A stretch of DNA of 64,000 nt from Pandoraea commovens (GCF_902459615.1 NZ_CABPSA010000003.1:310001-374000); one strand, 5' to 3'; shown: positions 25,421 to 34,057, counted from the stretch's first letter. Notes: a model not told the origin generated them from the letters alone. Translations and numbers: made by a program.

Positions 25421-26070
25421 TCGGCAATTTCTCGTTCACCTATCTCGGGTACATGGTGCAGTCCATCGGCTGGACGCTGGTGCTTTCTGCCCTGGCCTTC
25501 GTGCTCGGCATGGCCGGTGGTTTTCTGGTGATGCTTGGGCGCATCTCGCCGCGCCGCTGGCTGCGTTTGCCCACGCAAGTGTTCATCGAAGCGATTCAGG
25601 GTATTCCGCTGCTGATTCTGCTGTTCATCGTCTACTTCGGTCTGTCGGTGTACGGCTTCGAGCTGCCTTCGATCGTGGCCGCCGCCCTCGCGCTGATGGT
25701 CTACACGAGCGCTTATCTGGGCGACATCTGGCGCGGTTGCGTCGAAGCCATGCCGCGTGCGCAATGGGAAGCGGCGGAGTGTCTGTCGTTCACCCGCTGG
25801 CAGACGTTGCGCCTCGTGATCATTCCGCAAGCGGTGCGTCTGTCGCTGCCGCCGACCATCGGCTTTCTGGTGCAGATCATCAAGATGACGTCGCTCGCCT
25901 CGGTCATCGGCTTCGTCGAGCTGACCCGCGCAGGACAGATCATCAACAACTCGATTTTCCAGCCCTTCCTCGTGTTCTCGCTGGTGGGGGTGTTTTATTT
26001 CGTGCTGTGCTACCCACTCTCCCGCTGGAGCGCATCACTGGAGGACAGGCTCAATGTCGGCAATCGTTAA
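25417..26070 (+). CDS. Amino-acid ABC transporter permease, second subunit
   Basis: A 217-aa permease with the same family segments (FIEAIQGIPLLILLFIVYFG, YLGDIWRGCVEAMPRAQWE). ATG 25417 overlaps the preceding stop (ATGA), implying translational coupling and a heterodimeric channel. A longer upstream frame would run into the first permease's coding sequence and is rejected. Overlaps the ATPase gene by 17 bp. Confidence 0.92.
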   Translation: MIGNFSFTYLGYMVQSIGWTLVLSALAFVLGMAGGFLVMLGRISPRRWLRLPTQVFIEAIQGIPLLILLFIVYFGLSVYGFELPSIVAAALALMVYTSAYLGDIWRGCVEAMPRAQWEAAECLSFTRWQTLRLVIIPQAVRLSLPPTIGFLVQIIKMTSLASVIGFVELTRAGQIINNSIFQPFLVFSLVGVFYFVLCYPLSRWSASLEDRLNVGNR

Positions 26071-26782
26071 GGTCAATGAAATTCACAAGCGCTTCGGCGA
26101 CAACCCGGTGCTCAAGGGCGTGTCGTTCGAAGTAGAGCGCGGTCAGATGGTCGCCATCATCGGCGCCAGCGGCTCGGGCAAAAGTACGGCCTTGCGTTGT
26201 ATCGACCGTCTGGAAACCATCGACGAAGGCTCCATCGAAGTGTGCGGCATTCGCGTGGAAGATCCATCCATCGATCTGCATCAGCTGCGTCGCGAAGTCG
26301 GCATCGTCTTCCAGAGCTACAACCTGTTTCCGCACCTGAGCGTGCGCGAGAACATCATGCTGGCGCTGCGTCACGTGAAGCGCATGGCGCGCAGCGAAGC
26401 CGAGGAAGTTGCCAAGCGCGTGCTCGCGCAGGTCGGTCTCTCGGACAAGGCCGACAGCTATCCCGAGCAACTCTCGGGCGGACAGCAACAGCGCGTGGCG
26501 ATTGCCCGCTCGCTCGCCATGTCGCCCAAGGTCATGCTGTTCGACGAAGTGACGTCCGCACTCGACCCGCAACTCACGGGCGAAGTGCTGCGCGTGATGG
26601 AAGACCTCGCGGCAGACGGCATGACGATGTTGCTCGTCACGCACGAAATGGCGTTTGCCAAGCGCGTGGCCGACCAGATCATCTACATGCATCAGGGCAA
26701 GGTCTGGGAAGTCGGCCCCGGCGAGATGCTCGACAACCCGAAGACCCCCGAACTGCGCGCGTTCCTCGCGAACGGTCTGTAA
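26054..26782 (+). CDS. Amino-acid ABC transporter ATP-binding protein (GlnQ type)
   Basis: A 242-aa nucleotide-binding subunit: Walker A GASGSGKST, Q-loop VFQSYNLFPHLSV, signature LSGGQQQR, Walker B VMLFDEVTSALD and switch histidine in LLVTHEMAFA. The closest pattern is GlnQ/HisP/ArtP of polar amino-acid importers. It begins within the second permease gene, so all membrane components come from one transcript. Confidence 0.95.
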   Translation: MSAIVKVNEIHKRFGDNPVLKGVSFEVERGQMVAIIGASGSGKSTALRCIDRLETIDEGSIEVCGIRVEDPSIDLHQLRREVGIVFQSYNLFPHLSVRENIMLALRHVKRMARSEAEEVAKRVLAQVGLSDKADSYPEQLSGGQQQRVAIARSLAMSPKVMLFDEVTSALDPQLTGEVLRVMEDLAADGMTMLLVTHEMAFAKRVADQIIYMHQGKVWEVGPGEMLDNPKTPELRAFLANGL

Positions 26783-26845
26783 GCAGCCCACCGGAACCCG
26801 TCAGTCCACATTGCAAGACAACAATCACCCGAAGGAGACCATTGC

Positions 26846-27643
26846 ATGAAACTCAAGACGTTCTTCACCCAGGTCTGCGCCGCCGTTGCGCTTGGCGCGA
26901 TGGCCCACGCAGCGCTTGCCGATCAGCTCGACGACATCAAGAAGGCGGGCAAGATTCGTGTGGCCATCGCCATGGGAACGCCGCTTTACTCGTACGCCGA
27001 CGCCAATCTGAAGCCGGTCGGCTCGGACGTCGAGACGGCTGAGCTGCTCGCAAAAGACCTGGGCGTGAAGCTCGACATCGTGTCCGTGACGAACGCCGCA
27101 CGCGTGCCGACGCTGCAAGCGAACCGCGCCGACCTCGTGGTGGCCGACCTGTCGATCACGCCGGAGCGTGCGCAGGTGGTCGACTTTTCGATTCCCTACG
27201 CCGTGATCTCGATCATCGTGGGTGGACCGAAGAGCATGAACATCAAGAGCTACGCCGATCTGGACGGCAAGCGCATCGGCCTCACGCGCGCGACCGTCAA
27301 CGACACGCTGACCACGGCGAACGCCAAGGGCGCGCAGATCGTGCGTTACGAAGACGACGCCACGCTGATCACGTCGATGGTGACGGGTCAGGTGGACATC
27401 TTCTCGAGCACGCCGTCGAATCTCGGCGAAATGCAGAAGCGCGCACCGGCGAAGAACCTCGAACTGAAGTTCGCGCAGAAGGAGTTCGATCTGGGCATCG
27501 CGCTGAACAAGAATCAACCGGCGCTCAAGGACTGGGTCAACAACTGGGTCAAGACCAATCTGAAAAACGGCAAGCTCAACGAGATCTACAAGAAGTACCA
27601 CGGCCGCGATCTGCCGGACAGCGTGACCAAGGGCGCGGTTTAA
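26846..27643 (+). CDS. Periplasmic amino-acid-binding protein (SBP family 3)
   Basis: A 265-aa solute-binding protein with a Sec signal peptide (MKLKTFFTQVCAAVALGAMA ..., likely cut after ALA near residue 25) and the family-3 fold: GKIRVAIAMGTPLYSYAD, DLVVADLSITPERAQVVDFS, LDGKRIGLTRATVNDTL. The AxLSxTPER and preceding pattern fits a polar amino acid ligand, but which one is not determinable. GAAGGAGA 8-15 bp upstream of ATG 26846. Last gene of the operon. Confidence 0.92.
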   Translation: MKLKTFFTQVCAAVALGAMAHAALADQLDDIKKAGKIRVAIAMGTPLYSYADANLKPVGSDVETAELLAKDLGVKLDIVSVTNAARVPTLQANRADLVVADLSITPERAQVVDFSIPYAVISIIVGGPKSMNIKSYADLDGKRIGLTRATVNDTLTTANAKGAQIVRYEDDATLITSMVTGQVDIFSSTPSNLGEMQKRAPAKNLELKFAQKEFDLGIALNKNQPALKDWVNNWVKTNLKNGKLNEIYKKYHGRDLPDSVTKGAV

Positions 27644-27693
27644 GGCTCACGGCACACGCCACACTCGCAGCACTGTCGGGCCGATAGCGTAAT

Positions 27694-27733
27694 GCGACGG
27701 GCCGTCCTTGCCTCGGCAGGGACAGCCCGTCGC
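27694..27733 (+). terminator. Long hairpin after the amino-acid ABC operon
   Basis: GCGACGGGC (27694-27702) pairs with GCCCGTCGC (27725-27733), GTCC with GGAC and TGC with GCA inside: 16 bp in total with small bulges. No U-tract follows. Confidence 0.5.
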
Positions 27734-27860
27734 TCGCGACACGCGCGACACGATGCCGCACCGCCCCCCCTTTTGATTCACTGGCAGCGGTTCACGGAAA
27801 GGGGTAAGTTAGCGGCTTGCTTTCGTCACCGCTTCGTCTCACTTCTCCTTACTCGATCCA

Positions 27861-28280
27861 ATGACCGCGCACGCTTGCCGCCCCGCTCTATCGCTCTCGT
27901 TCACCGCACGCCTGCGCGGCGGTCTCTTTGCGCTGACGCTGGCCGCCGTCACGGCGCCCGCCATCGCGGCGGGAGATATCGAAGCGGGCAAGGCGCTGTT
28001 CGCTTCGCGTTGCGCGTCATGTCATTCGGTCGGCCCGATGGCAGCCTCAGGCTTCGGGCCGCAACTCAACGGGCTGGCGGCCCGTCGCGCGGGCAGTCTC
28101 GCGGACTTCGATTACTCGAAGGAGATGAAGCAATCCGGCCTCCTGTGGGACGACAAGACGCTCGCCGCCTTCATCGCCAATCCCGGAAAGACCGTGCCGG
28201 GTACCAAGATGCGCTTCTGGGGCATCGGCAACGAACGCAAGGTCGCCGACCTGATCGCGTACCTCCACACGTTCAAATGA
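27861..28280 (+). CDS. Class I c-type cytochrome
   Basis: A 139-aa periplasmic monoheme cytochrome. It has a signal peptide (cleavage after IAA near residue 36), the heme-attachment motif CASCH with the CHSVGP continuation typical of mitochondrial-type cytochrome c, and the axial methionine in GTKMRFWGI. The C-terminal helix VADLIAYLHTF is also typical. A soluble electron carrier, probably to a terminal oxidase. Convergent with the SulP gene. Confidence 0.93.
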   Translation: MTAHACRPALSLSFTARLRGGLFALTLAAVTAPAIAAGDIEAGKALFASRCASCHSVGPMAASGFGPQLNGLAARRAGSLADFDYSKEMKQSGLLWDDKTLAAFIANPGKTVPGTKMRFWGIGNERKVADLIAYLHTFK

Positions 28281-28300
28281 CGCAGAAGCGAGGCGTCGCA

Positions 28301-29809
28301 TCAGGCCTCGGCGAGACGCACACCTGCGCGCTCAAGCATGTGCTGATTACGTGAAGAAAGATTGACGAAACGCAGGTTCCTGCCAGCCTTCCTATAGCGC
28401 TCACGCAACGTCTCGAACGCCACGATGGCCGAGTGATCGGCCACGTGCAGATGACGGCAATCGATCACGACGTCATGCACGTCCGACAGCGGTCGGAACA
28501 GATCTTGAAAGTTGGCCGTCGATGCGAAGAACAACGTACCGTGTAGCACATACGTGCGTGCATCGACCGCTTGGCCGTCGACACCCTCTGCACCCTCCAC
28601 CACTTCGGCGCGAATCTCGCGCGCATGTTGCCAGGCGAAGTTCAGCGCTGCAATCACGATGCCACACATCACGGCGACCGCAAGATCGGTGAAGACGGTG
28701 ATCACCGTCACCGCGACGATCACCAGCGCGTCGTTGCGCGGCACCTTGCCCAGCACGCGTAGCGATCCCCACGCGAAGGTCTGCTGCGCGACGACGAACA
28801 TTACGCCAACGAGCGCCGCAAGCGGAATCCGCTCGATCAGCGGCGACAGGAACAACACGAACAGCAGGATCATGATGCCCGCCGTCGCCCCCGAGACACG
28901 GGTGCGTCCGCCTGAGCTGAGGTTGATCATCGTCTGCCCGATCATCGCGCAGCCGCCCATGCCGCCGAACATTCCCGAGACGACGTTCGACACGCCGAGC
29001 GCGAGACATTCGCGATTGGGGCGTCCGCGCGTCTGCGTGATGTCGTCGGTCAGGTTGAACGTCAGCAGCGTCTCCAGCAAGCCCACGATGGCCATCAGCA
29101 GCGCGTACGGGAAGACGATCCGAAGCGTCTCCAGCGTAAGCGGCACTTGCGGCAGATGCAGCGTCGGGAACGCGCCCGCGATGTGAGCCATGTCGCCGAG
29201 CGTGCGCGTCGGAAGGTTCAGCAGTTGGCTGAGCACTCCGACGCCGACGATGGCCACGAGCGCGGGTGGCACCGCCTTCGTCAAGCGCGGCAGTACGTAG
29301 ACGATCAGCATCGTCAGCGCGACCAGTGCACACATGATCGCGAGCGGCGCGCCGTGCAACCACACAGTGCCCTGCGGCGTCGCCTGCTTGAAGTGTTCGA
29401 GCTGCGCCATGGCGATGATGATCGCGAGTCCGTTCACGAAGCCGATCATCACCGGGTGCGGCACCATGCGAATCAGCTTGCCGAGCCGCAGCAGGCCGAA
29501 CAGCATCATCAGCAACCCACCGAGCACCACGGTCGCGAGCAAATACTGCACGCCGTGCTCGACGACGAGTGCGACGATCACCACGGCCATCGACCCGGCC
29601 GCACCGGAGATCATGCCGGGACGTCCACCAAAGATGGCCGTGAGCGCACAAATGATGAAAGCACCGTAAAGGCCCATCAGCGGGTTGACCTGCGCGACCA
29701 GCGCGAAGGCGATGCACTCGGGCACCAGCGCAAAGGCGGTGGTGAGCCCGGCAAGCACGTTACCGGGGAGGTTCGGGAGCCACTGTTCCCGAAGCGTTTG
29801 AGACTTCAT
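28301..29809 (-). CDS. SulP family anion transporter with STAS domain
   Basis: A 502-aa SLC26/SulP protein: about 11-12 hydrophobic segments from GNVLAGLTTAFALVPE onward, then a cytoplasmic STAS domain (about residues 410-500: YVLHGTLFFASTANFQDLF, VVIDCRHLHVADHSAIVAFE). The substrate could be sulfate, bicarbonate or a dicarboxylate; sequence alone does not decide. I prefer ATG 29809 (MKSQTLREQW), where similarity begins; an in-frame start at 29890 would add 27 residues not seen in the family. Divergent from the small gene at 30013. Confidence 0.9.
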   Translation of the reverse strand: MKSQTLREQWLPNLPGNVLAGLTTAFALVPECIAFALVAQVNPLMGLYGAFIICALTAIFGGRPGMISGAAGSMAVVIVALVVEHGVQYLLATVVLGGLLMMLFGLLRLGKLIRMVPHPVMIGFVNGLAIIIAMAQLEHFKQATPQGTVWLHGAPLAIMCALVALTMLIVYVLPRLTKAVPPALVAIVGVGVLSQLLNLPTRTLGDMAHIAGAFPTLHLPQVPLTLETLRIVFPYALLMAIVGLLETLLTFNLTDDITQTRGRPNRECLALGVSNVVSGMFGGMGGCAMIGQTMINLSSGGRTRVSGATAGIMILLFVLFLSPLIERIPLAALVGVMFVVAQQTFAWGSLRVLGKVPRNDALVIVAVTVITVFTDLAVAVMCGIVIAALNFAWQHAREIRAEVVEGAEGVDGQAVDARTYVLHGTLFFASTANFQDLFRPLSDVHDVVIDCRHLHVADHSAIVAFETLRERYRKAGRNLRFVNLSSRNQHMLERAGVRLAEA

Positions 29810-29921
29810 GAATGACGTTGAAGCGGAGATGCAGCGAATTGCAGCGGAGGCGCATTTTACCAGCCGGATGATTTTCGCCTTGATGGGCATGTTGCACGGG
29901 GCCTTTGAAACGCACTTGTAT

Positions 29922-29950
29922 TTGTCTCAGTTTCGCCGCGAGACCATAAC
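29922..29950 (+). promoter_or_regulatory. Possible promoter of the 26-codon gene
   Basis: TTGTCT (29922-29927), 17 bp, CATAAC (29945-29950). Both hexamers are partial matches (3/6 and 4/6) but the spacing is ideal, and it lies about 60 bp before the small gene's start. Confidence 0.4.
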
Positions 29951-30012
29951 TCGGATACTTCATTCAACGGCTCACGCAACACCGCAACGAGCCCCACCCA
30001 AGGAGAAACACC

Positions 30013-30093
30013 ATGCCCCTGCTGCCCCTGCTCGCCGAAGGCGCTCTGTACCTCGCTGGCCTCGTCTGCGCCGCATCGCCCTTCTGGCAATAA
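30013..30093 (+). CDS. Small hydrophobic protein, 26 aa
   Basis: ATG 30013 to TAA 30091-30093 encodes MPLLPLLAEGALYLAGLVCA followed by ASPFWQ. CAAGGAGA lies 6-13 bp upstream, one of the best ribosome sites in the window, and a terminator hairpin begins 17 bp after the stop. The peptide is almost wholly apolar and could be a single membrane segment. I do not recognise it. Support comes from the complete expression cassette (promoter-like element, ribosome site, terminator), not from similarity. It lies between the divergent SulP gene and the convergent SOD gene. It could equally be a translated leader on a small RNA. Confidence 0.55.
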   Translation: MPLLPLLAEGALYLAGLVCAASPFWQ

Positions 30094-30110
30094 CCGCCCG
30101 ACGGCCAACG

Positions 30111-30152
30111 CAAATAAAGAAAGCCCTGACACGTCAGGGCTCTCTCTATTTG
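30111..30152. terminator. Bidirectional terminator between the small gene and SOD
   Basis: Core stem AGCCCTGA (30122-30129) / TCAGGGCT (30134-30141) with loop CACG, extended with mismatches to CAAATA (30111-30116) / TATTTG (30147-30152). The flanks are A-rich on one side and T-rich on the other. Confidence 0.75.
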
Positions 30153-30186
30153 CGGCGGAAGCATCGTGCGCGGCTGAATCCCGATC

Positions 30187-30954
30187 TCAGATCCGCGCGT
30201 AATTGGCCGAGGCGAACGTCCAGTTCAGCTTCTTCGCAATCGTCTCCGCCAGATAGTCGGGACGACGATTCTGGTAGTCGAGGTAATACGCGTGCTCCCA
30301 GACATCGACCGTCAGCAGCGGCAACTGACCGCTACGCGTGAACGGCGTCTCGGCGTTGCCCGTCTTCACGACAGCCAGTTCGCCCTTGTCGACGACGAGC
30401 CATCCCCAGCCGCTACCGAACTGCGATGCGCTGACCGTCAGCAATTGCTTCGACAGCGCCTCCGTTGAGCCGAACTTGCCGACGATGGCGCGGGCGAGAC
30501 GCTCGTCCGGCGTGGTTTGTACGGGGCTGAGCGACTTCCAGTAGAAGTTGTGATTCCAGGCTTGCGCGGCGTTGTTGAAGATGTCCTCCATATCCTCGCG
30601 GCCGTGCGACTTCAGGATGAGCTGTTCGAGCGTTGCGGTGGCGAGCGGCGTGTCGGCGAGCAGCTTATGCAGATTCGTGAAGTACGCCTGATGATGCTTG
30701 CCATAGTGAATGCCGACGGTGCGTGCCGAGATCACGGGCTCCAGCGCGTCCTGCGCGTAGGGCAGATTCGGCAGCGATTGCGGCGACGCGCCCAGATAGG
30801 CGAGTAGCGCCGCCTCGTCAATCGTCTTGCCTTGCGACTTGGCGGTCTTCTGCGAAGACGTCGCAGCAAAACCAAGATTCGACATGACGAGTGCGGCACC
30901 GCCGAGCGAACCGCTGGCGAGCATCTGACGGCGAGACAGGAGCGTGTTGGACAT
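30187..30954 (-). CDS. Fe/Mn superoxide dismutase with a twin-arginine signal
   Basis: A 255-aa SOD with all four metal ligands: His83 (VGIHYGKHHQAYF), His135 (AWNHNFYW), Asp217 and His221 (VDVWEHAYYLDYQ), plus SQFGSGWGWL. The N-terminus, SNTLLSRRQMLASGSLGGAA, is a twin-arginine signal with a hydrophobic stretch and AxA-like end near residue 31, so the enzyme is predicted to be folded in the cytoplasm and exported, unlike ordinary cytoplasmic SodB. ATG 30954 is preferred because GGAAA lies 5-9 bp upstream; ATG 30960 and a further extension are possible. Fe versus Mn specificity is not decided. Confidence 0.92.
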   Translation of the reverse strand: MSNTLLSRRQMLASGSLGGAALVMSNLGFAATSSQKTAKSQGKTIDEAALLAYLGASPQSLPNLPYAQDALEPVISARTVGIHYGKHHQAYFTNLHKLLADTPLATATLEQLILKSHGREDMEDIFNNAAQAWNHNFYWKSLSPVQTTPDERLARAIVGKFGSTEALSKQLLTVSASQFGSGWGWLVVDKGELAVVKTGNAETPFTRSGQLPLLTVDVWEHAYYLDYQNRRPDYLAETIAKKLNWTFASANYARI

Positions 30955-31201
30955 AGTCATTTCCAGTTCGTTTTGGGGGGATCGAGAGCGCAGTTGCGAG
31001 CGCCGTCTCACTCACATAACGTCGGAGGACTTCGACTTATTCCATCCATTGAAAAAGAAACCCCGTGGCAACCCACTGTCGGCGCGGACTTCGCACAATC
31101 CAAATAAAGTGTGAGAACATCCGCGCCATCCGCATCATCGGCACCACTGGCACGACCCGCACCTGCAGCAGATCGATCCGATCCATCCACGGGAGTCAGA
31201 A

Positions 31202-32113
31202 ATGCGAAAGTTGCTTTCGTTTGTGTTGTTGCTTGCGTCCCTCCATGCCTTGCCGGCGTTCGCCGACAAATTCTCGTTTCCTCCGGATTTCAAACAGCAG
31301 ACCATCGCCACCAATGGCGCGAAGATCTACGTGCGCGTCGGCGGCCACGGACCGGCGGTCGTGCTGCTGCACGGATACGGCGAGACGGGCGACATGTGGG
31401 CACCGCTGGCTGCGAGGCTGGCAAAGACTCACACCGTCGTCGTGCCCGATCTTCGCGGTATGGGCTTGTCCGATCATCCGGCGAACGGTTACGACAAGAA
31501 GAACGAAGCGCGTGATATCGCGGGCGTTCTGGATACGCTCAAGATCGGCAAAGTGGATGTCGTCGCGCACGACATCGGCAACATGGTGGCGTATGCCTTC
31601 GCCGCCGAGCAGCCCGACCGGGTGACGAAACTGGTGCTGATGGACGCACCGATTCCCGGCGTCGGCCCGTGGGAAGAGATCCTGAAGAATCCGCTGCTTT
31701 GGCACTTCCGCTTTGGTGGCCCGGATATGGAACGTCTCGTGAAAGGCCGCGAACGCATTTACCTCGACCGCTTCTGGAACGAGTTCTCCGCGGATCCGAA
31801 GCATTTCGATGAAGCGTCGCGTCGGCATTACACACGCTTCTACGCCCTGCCCGGTGCGATGCACTCCGGCTTCGAGCAATTCCACGCCTTCGATCAGGAC
31901 GCCATCGACAACAAGGCCTTCCTCGCCAAAGGACCGCTCCCCATGCCGGTGCTGGCCATTGGCGGCGAGAAGTCTTTTGCGACGATGATGGCGACGGTCG
32001 CGAGTGCTGCGGCGACCAACGTCAAGGGCGCGGTCATCCCGAATGCCGGACATTGGCTGATGGAGGAGCAACCGGACGCGACGATGACGGCGATTACCGA
32101 ATTTCTTCAGTAA
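31202..32113 (+). CDS. Exported alpha/beta hydrolase, epoxide hydrolase-like
   Basis: A 303-aa alpha/beta hydrolase with a Sec signal peptide (MRKLLSFVLLLASLHALPAF, cut near AFA-D22). It shows LLHGYGETGDMW (oxyanion region HGYG), DLRGMGLSDHP, and a nucleophile elbow VAHDIGN with Asp124 in place of Ser, the pattern of epoxide hydrolases and haloalkane dehalogenases; the catalytic His is in NAGHWLMEEQPD. The substrate is unknown. A periplasmic location is unusual for this branch. Monocistronic. Confidence 0.88.
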   Translation: MRKLLSFVLLLASLHALPAFADKFSFPPDFKQQTIATNGAKIYVRVGGHGPAVVLLHGYGETGDMWAPLAARLAKTHTVVVPDLRGMGLSDHPANGYDKKNEARDIAGVLDTLKIGKVDVVAHDIGNMVAYAFAAEQPDRVTKLVLMDAPIPGVGPWEEILKNPLLWHFRFGGPDMERLVKGRERIYLDRFWNEFSADPKHFDEASRRHYTRFYALPGAMHSGFEQFHAFDQDAIDNKAFLAKGPLPMPVLAIGGEKSFATMMATVASAAATNVKGAVIPNAGHWLMEEQPDATMTAITEFLQ

Positions 32114-32227
32114 GCGCCTTTGCACTGCATCATCGATGCCCGCACACGACGCGTGAGTTTTTGCATCGTCTGACGTCGAAATTCGGGTAAATCACTCGGA
32201 TACGCAGCACTTGCGAGGCGATAAATC

Positions 32228-32255
32228 AGGAGAGGAAATTAGAATTTCCTCTCCT
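32228..32255. repeat. Perfect 13-bp inverted repeat upstream of the EamA gene
   Basis: AGGAGAGGAAATT (32228-32240) and AATTTCCTCTCCT (32243-32255), separated by AG. As RNA the 5' arm is purine-rich and Shine-Dalgarno-like, and would be hidden in the hairpin. It lies 21 bp before the EamA start. It could be a DNA operator, the terminator hairpin of the hydrolase gene, or an RNA switch. Confidence 0.6.
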
Positions 32256-32276
32256 TCGTCATTGCAACCGACTCAG

Positions 32277-33131
32277 ATGTTCAACCACCGGAATGTGCCA
32301 TTCGCCGCCGCGTTCGCGGGCATGGTCTCCGTCCAGACCGGCGCAGCATTTGCCAAAACGCTGTTTCCCCTCGTCGGCAGTGAAGGCGTTGCCGCGCTGC
32401 GCCTCGGCCTGTCGTCTCTCGTTCTTGTCGTCGCGCTTAAGCCCTGGCGATTGAATTTCCGAGACGCGGGTATTTCGTGGCTGACGATGCTCACCTACGG
32501 CATCACGCTGGCGTTGATGAATCTGCTCATCTATCGCGCGTTCGCGTACATCCCCGTCAGCGTCGCTATCTCCATCGAAGTCATGGGGCCATTGTGCGCG
32601 GCCTTGCTGACGTCTCGACGCGCGTCCGACCTTGTCTGGATTGCGCTGGCCGCGCTCGGCATGGTCGGGCTTGCGATTGGCGACATCAAAGGCGAGATAG
32701 ATGTCCGGGGCGTCGCGTTTTCGCTGGCGGCCGCCTTGTTCTGGGGGATCTACGTGCTCGTGGGACGTAGAGCGTCGGCCGGTGGCGGGCAATCGGTTGC
32801 GGTCGGCATGACGATTGCTGCGGTGATTGCCGTGCCGCTGGGGGTGGCGCAGGCGGGCACGGCGCTCGCGTCCACACACGTGCTGCTGGTCGGCTTCAGC
32901 GTGGCCGTGCTGTCGAGCATGCTGCCGTTTCTGCTGGACATCTACGCGATGCGCCGTTTGCCCGCGCGGGTGTTCGGCGTGCTGCTGAGCGGCTCGCCCG
33001 CCGTCAGCGCCATCGCCGGGTGGCTCGTCCTGAACGAGACGCTGACGCCGACGCAGTGCGCCGGGATCGCGTGCGTCGTCGCCGCATGTGCGGGGTGTGC
33101 GTTGTTTTCGCGGCCACGCGCCGAAGCGTGA
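32277..33131 (+). CDS. EamA/DMT family exporter, RhtA-like
   Basis: A 284-aa protein with ten hydrophobic segments in two EamA repeats (AAAFAGMVSVQTGAAFAKTL; VAISIEVMGPLCAALL; FGVLLSGSPAVSAIAGWLVL). The pattern AISIEVMGPL is that of RhtA, a threonine/homoserine exporter; substrate specificity remains a guess. ATG 32277 has no obvious ribosome site. Convergent, 28 bp apart, with an Lrp-family regulator gene, which is a common partner of amino-acid exporters. Confidence 0.88.
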   Translation: MFNHRNVPFAAAFAGMVSVQTGAAFAKTLFPLVGSEGVAALRLGLSSLVLVVALKPWRLNFRDAGISWLTMLTYGITLALMNLLIYRAFAYIPVSVAISIEVMGPLCAALLTSRRASDLVWIALAALGMVGLAIGDIKGEIDVRGVAFSLAAALFWGIYVLVGRRASAGGGQSVAVGMTIAAVIAVPLGVAQAGTALASTHVLLVGFSVAVLSSMLPFLLDIYAMRRLPARVFGVLLSGSPAVSAIAGWLVLNETLTPTQCAGIACVVAACAGCALFSRPRAEA

Positions 33132-33159
33132 CGTCGTTGCGTTGGTCCTTGCGCTATCG

Positions 33160-33687
33160 TCAGATCAGATCGAAGAGCGGAAGCTTCAGACCGGTCTTCA
33201 CCTGATCGAGCACGATGAGCGTCCGGTAGGTGAGGATGTCCGGGTTGTCGGCGAAGTGCTGGCGGACAAGCTGTTCGAAATGCGGGATGTCGCGGGAAAT
33301 CATGATGATGATGAACGAGACGCCGCCGTTGACGAAATAGCACTGTTGAATTTCGTCGACGTTGCGGAAGTAGCGCTTCGCGCGATCCATCACGATGCTT
33401 CGATCCTCGACCAGTCGCGACTCGATGACGGCCGTCACAGGATTGCCGATCATGGCGGGATTGAGCACGGCGACGTTGTCCCGGATGACGCCGCGTGCCT
33501 CCAGCCGACTAATGCGCCGCTGCACTGAGGCCGTGGAAAGCCCCACCTGCTCGGCGATGGCCGCGTGCGATAGCCGGTTGTTCGTCTGAAGCAGGTCGAG
33601 GATGTTCAGGTCGAACCGGTCGAGATCGGCTTTCTCGGCGCTTTTGTCGGCGCTTTTGTCGGCGATTTTGTCGGTTTTATTTCTCAT
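33160..33687 (-). CDS. Lrp/AsnC family regulator with a repeated charged N-terminus
   Basis: A 175-aa regulator: HTH (LDRFDLNILDLLQTNNRLSH, EQVGLSTASVQRRISRLE) and RAM domain (SFIIIMISRDIPHFEQLV). The N-terminus carries a tandem run KIADKSADKSAEKAD encoded by 12-bp direct repeats at about 33636-33675, making it about 20 residues longer than usual. The neighbouring EamA exporter is a plausible target (inference). Confidence 0.9.
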   Translation of the reverse strand: MRNKTDKIADKSADKSAEKADLDRFDLNILDLLQTNNRLSHAAIAEQVGLSTASVQRRISRLEARGVIRDNVAVLNPAMIGNPVTAVIESRLVEDRSIVMDRAKRYFRNVDEIQQCYFVNGGVSFIIIMISRDIPHFEQLVRQHFADNPDILTYRTLIVLDQVKTGLKLPLFDLI

Positions 33688-34057
33688 TTACCGGGAATGT
33701 GACGAAAGGGGTTCGGCGCTCGCGGGCGACCGGTTCGCCATTCTACGACGCGCGTCGGCCCGCGTCGGGAGCCGGGGAAAGCCGTCGCCCTCGACGTCCG
33801 AGGCGGTCCGCCACGGCCTTGTTGTACCCCGACAACGTATCCTCACAGCCGATCAGACTGTCACGGACCGCGTGCTAGGATCGCGCCACAAAATCAGAAC
33901 GTCACCTGAAACAGGGGCGCAAGATCACGCCGGGGAAGTAGTGAAGTCTGTCCATCGATCATCGCAGGCACGTCAACGTGTTGCACCGTCGGACGACGGT
34001 CGCCGATAAACACCGCCTCCTCGACGTCCCTCTCATCCATTTTGAAAGTTAGGCAAC
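33688..34057. other. Intergenic region without a recognisable gene
   Basis: 370 bp between the divergent Lrp and outer-membrane protein genes. I see only a short palindrome TTGT-TGTACCCCG-ACAA near 33828 and a possible -10 TAGGAT near 33877; no ORF with a ribosome site. Confidence 0.5.

Noticed and set aside
28473-29717. 414-codon open frame on the same strand as the SulP gene, in another frame
   Set aside because: Arg/His-rich out-of-frame reading of a clear transporter gene.
29808-30341. 177-codon plus-strand open frame over the SulP-SOD gap
   Set aside because: Runs through the terminator and into the SOD gene antisense, with Arg/Pro-rich tail; no ribosome site.
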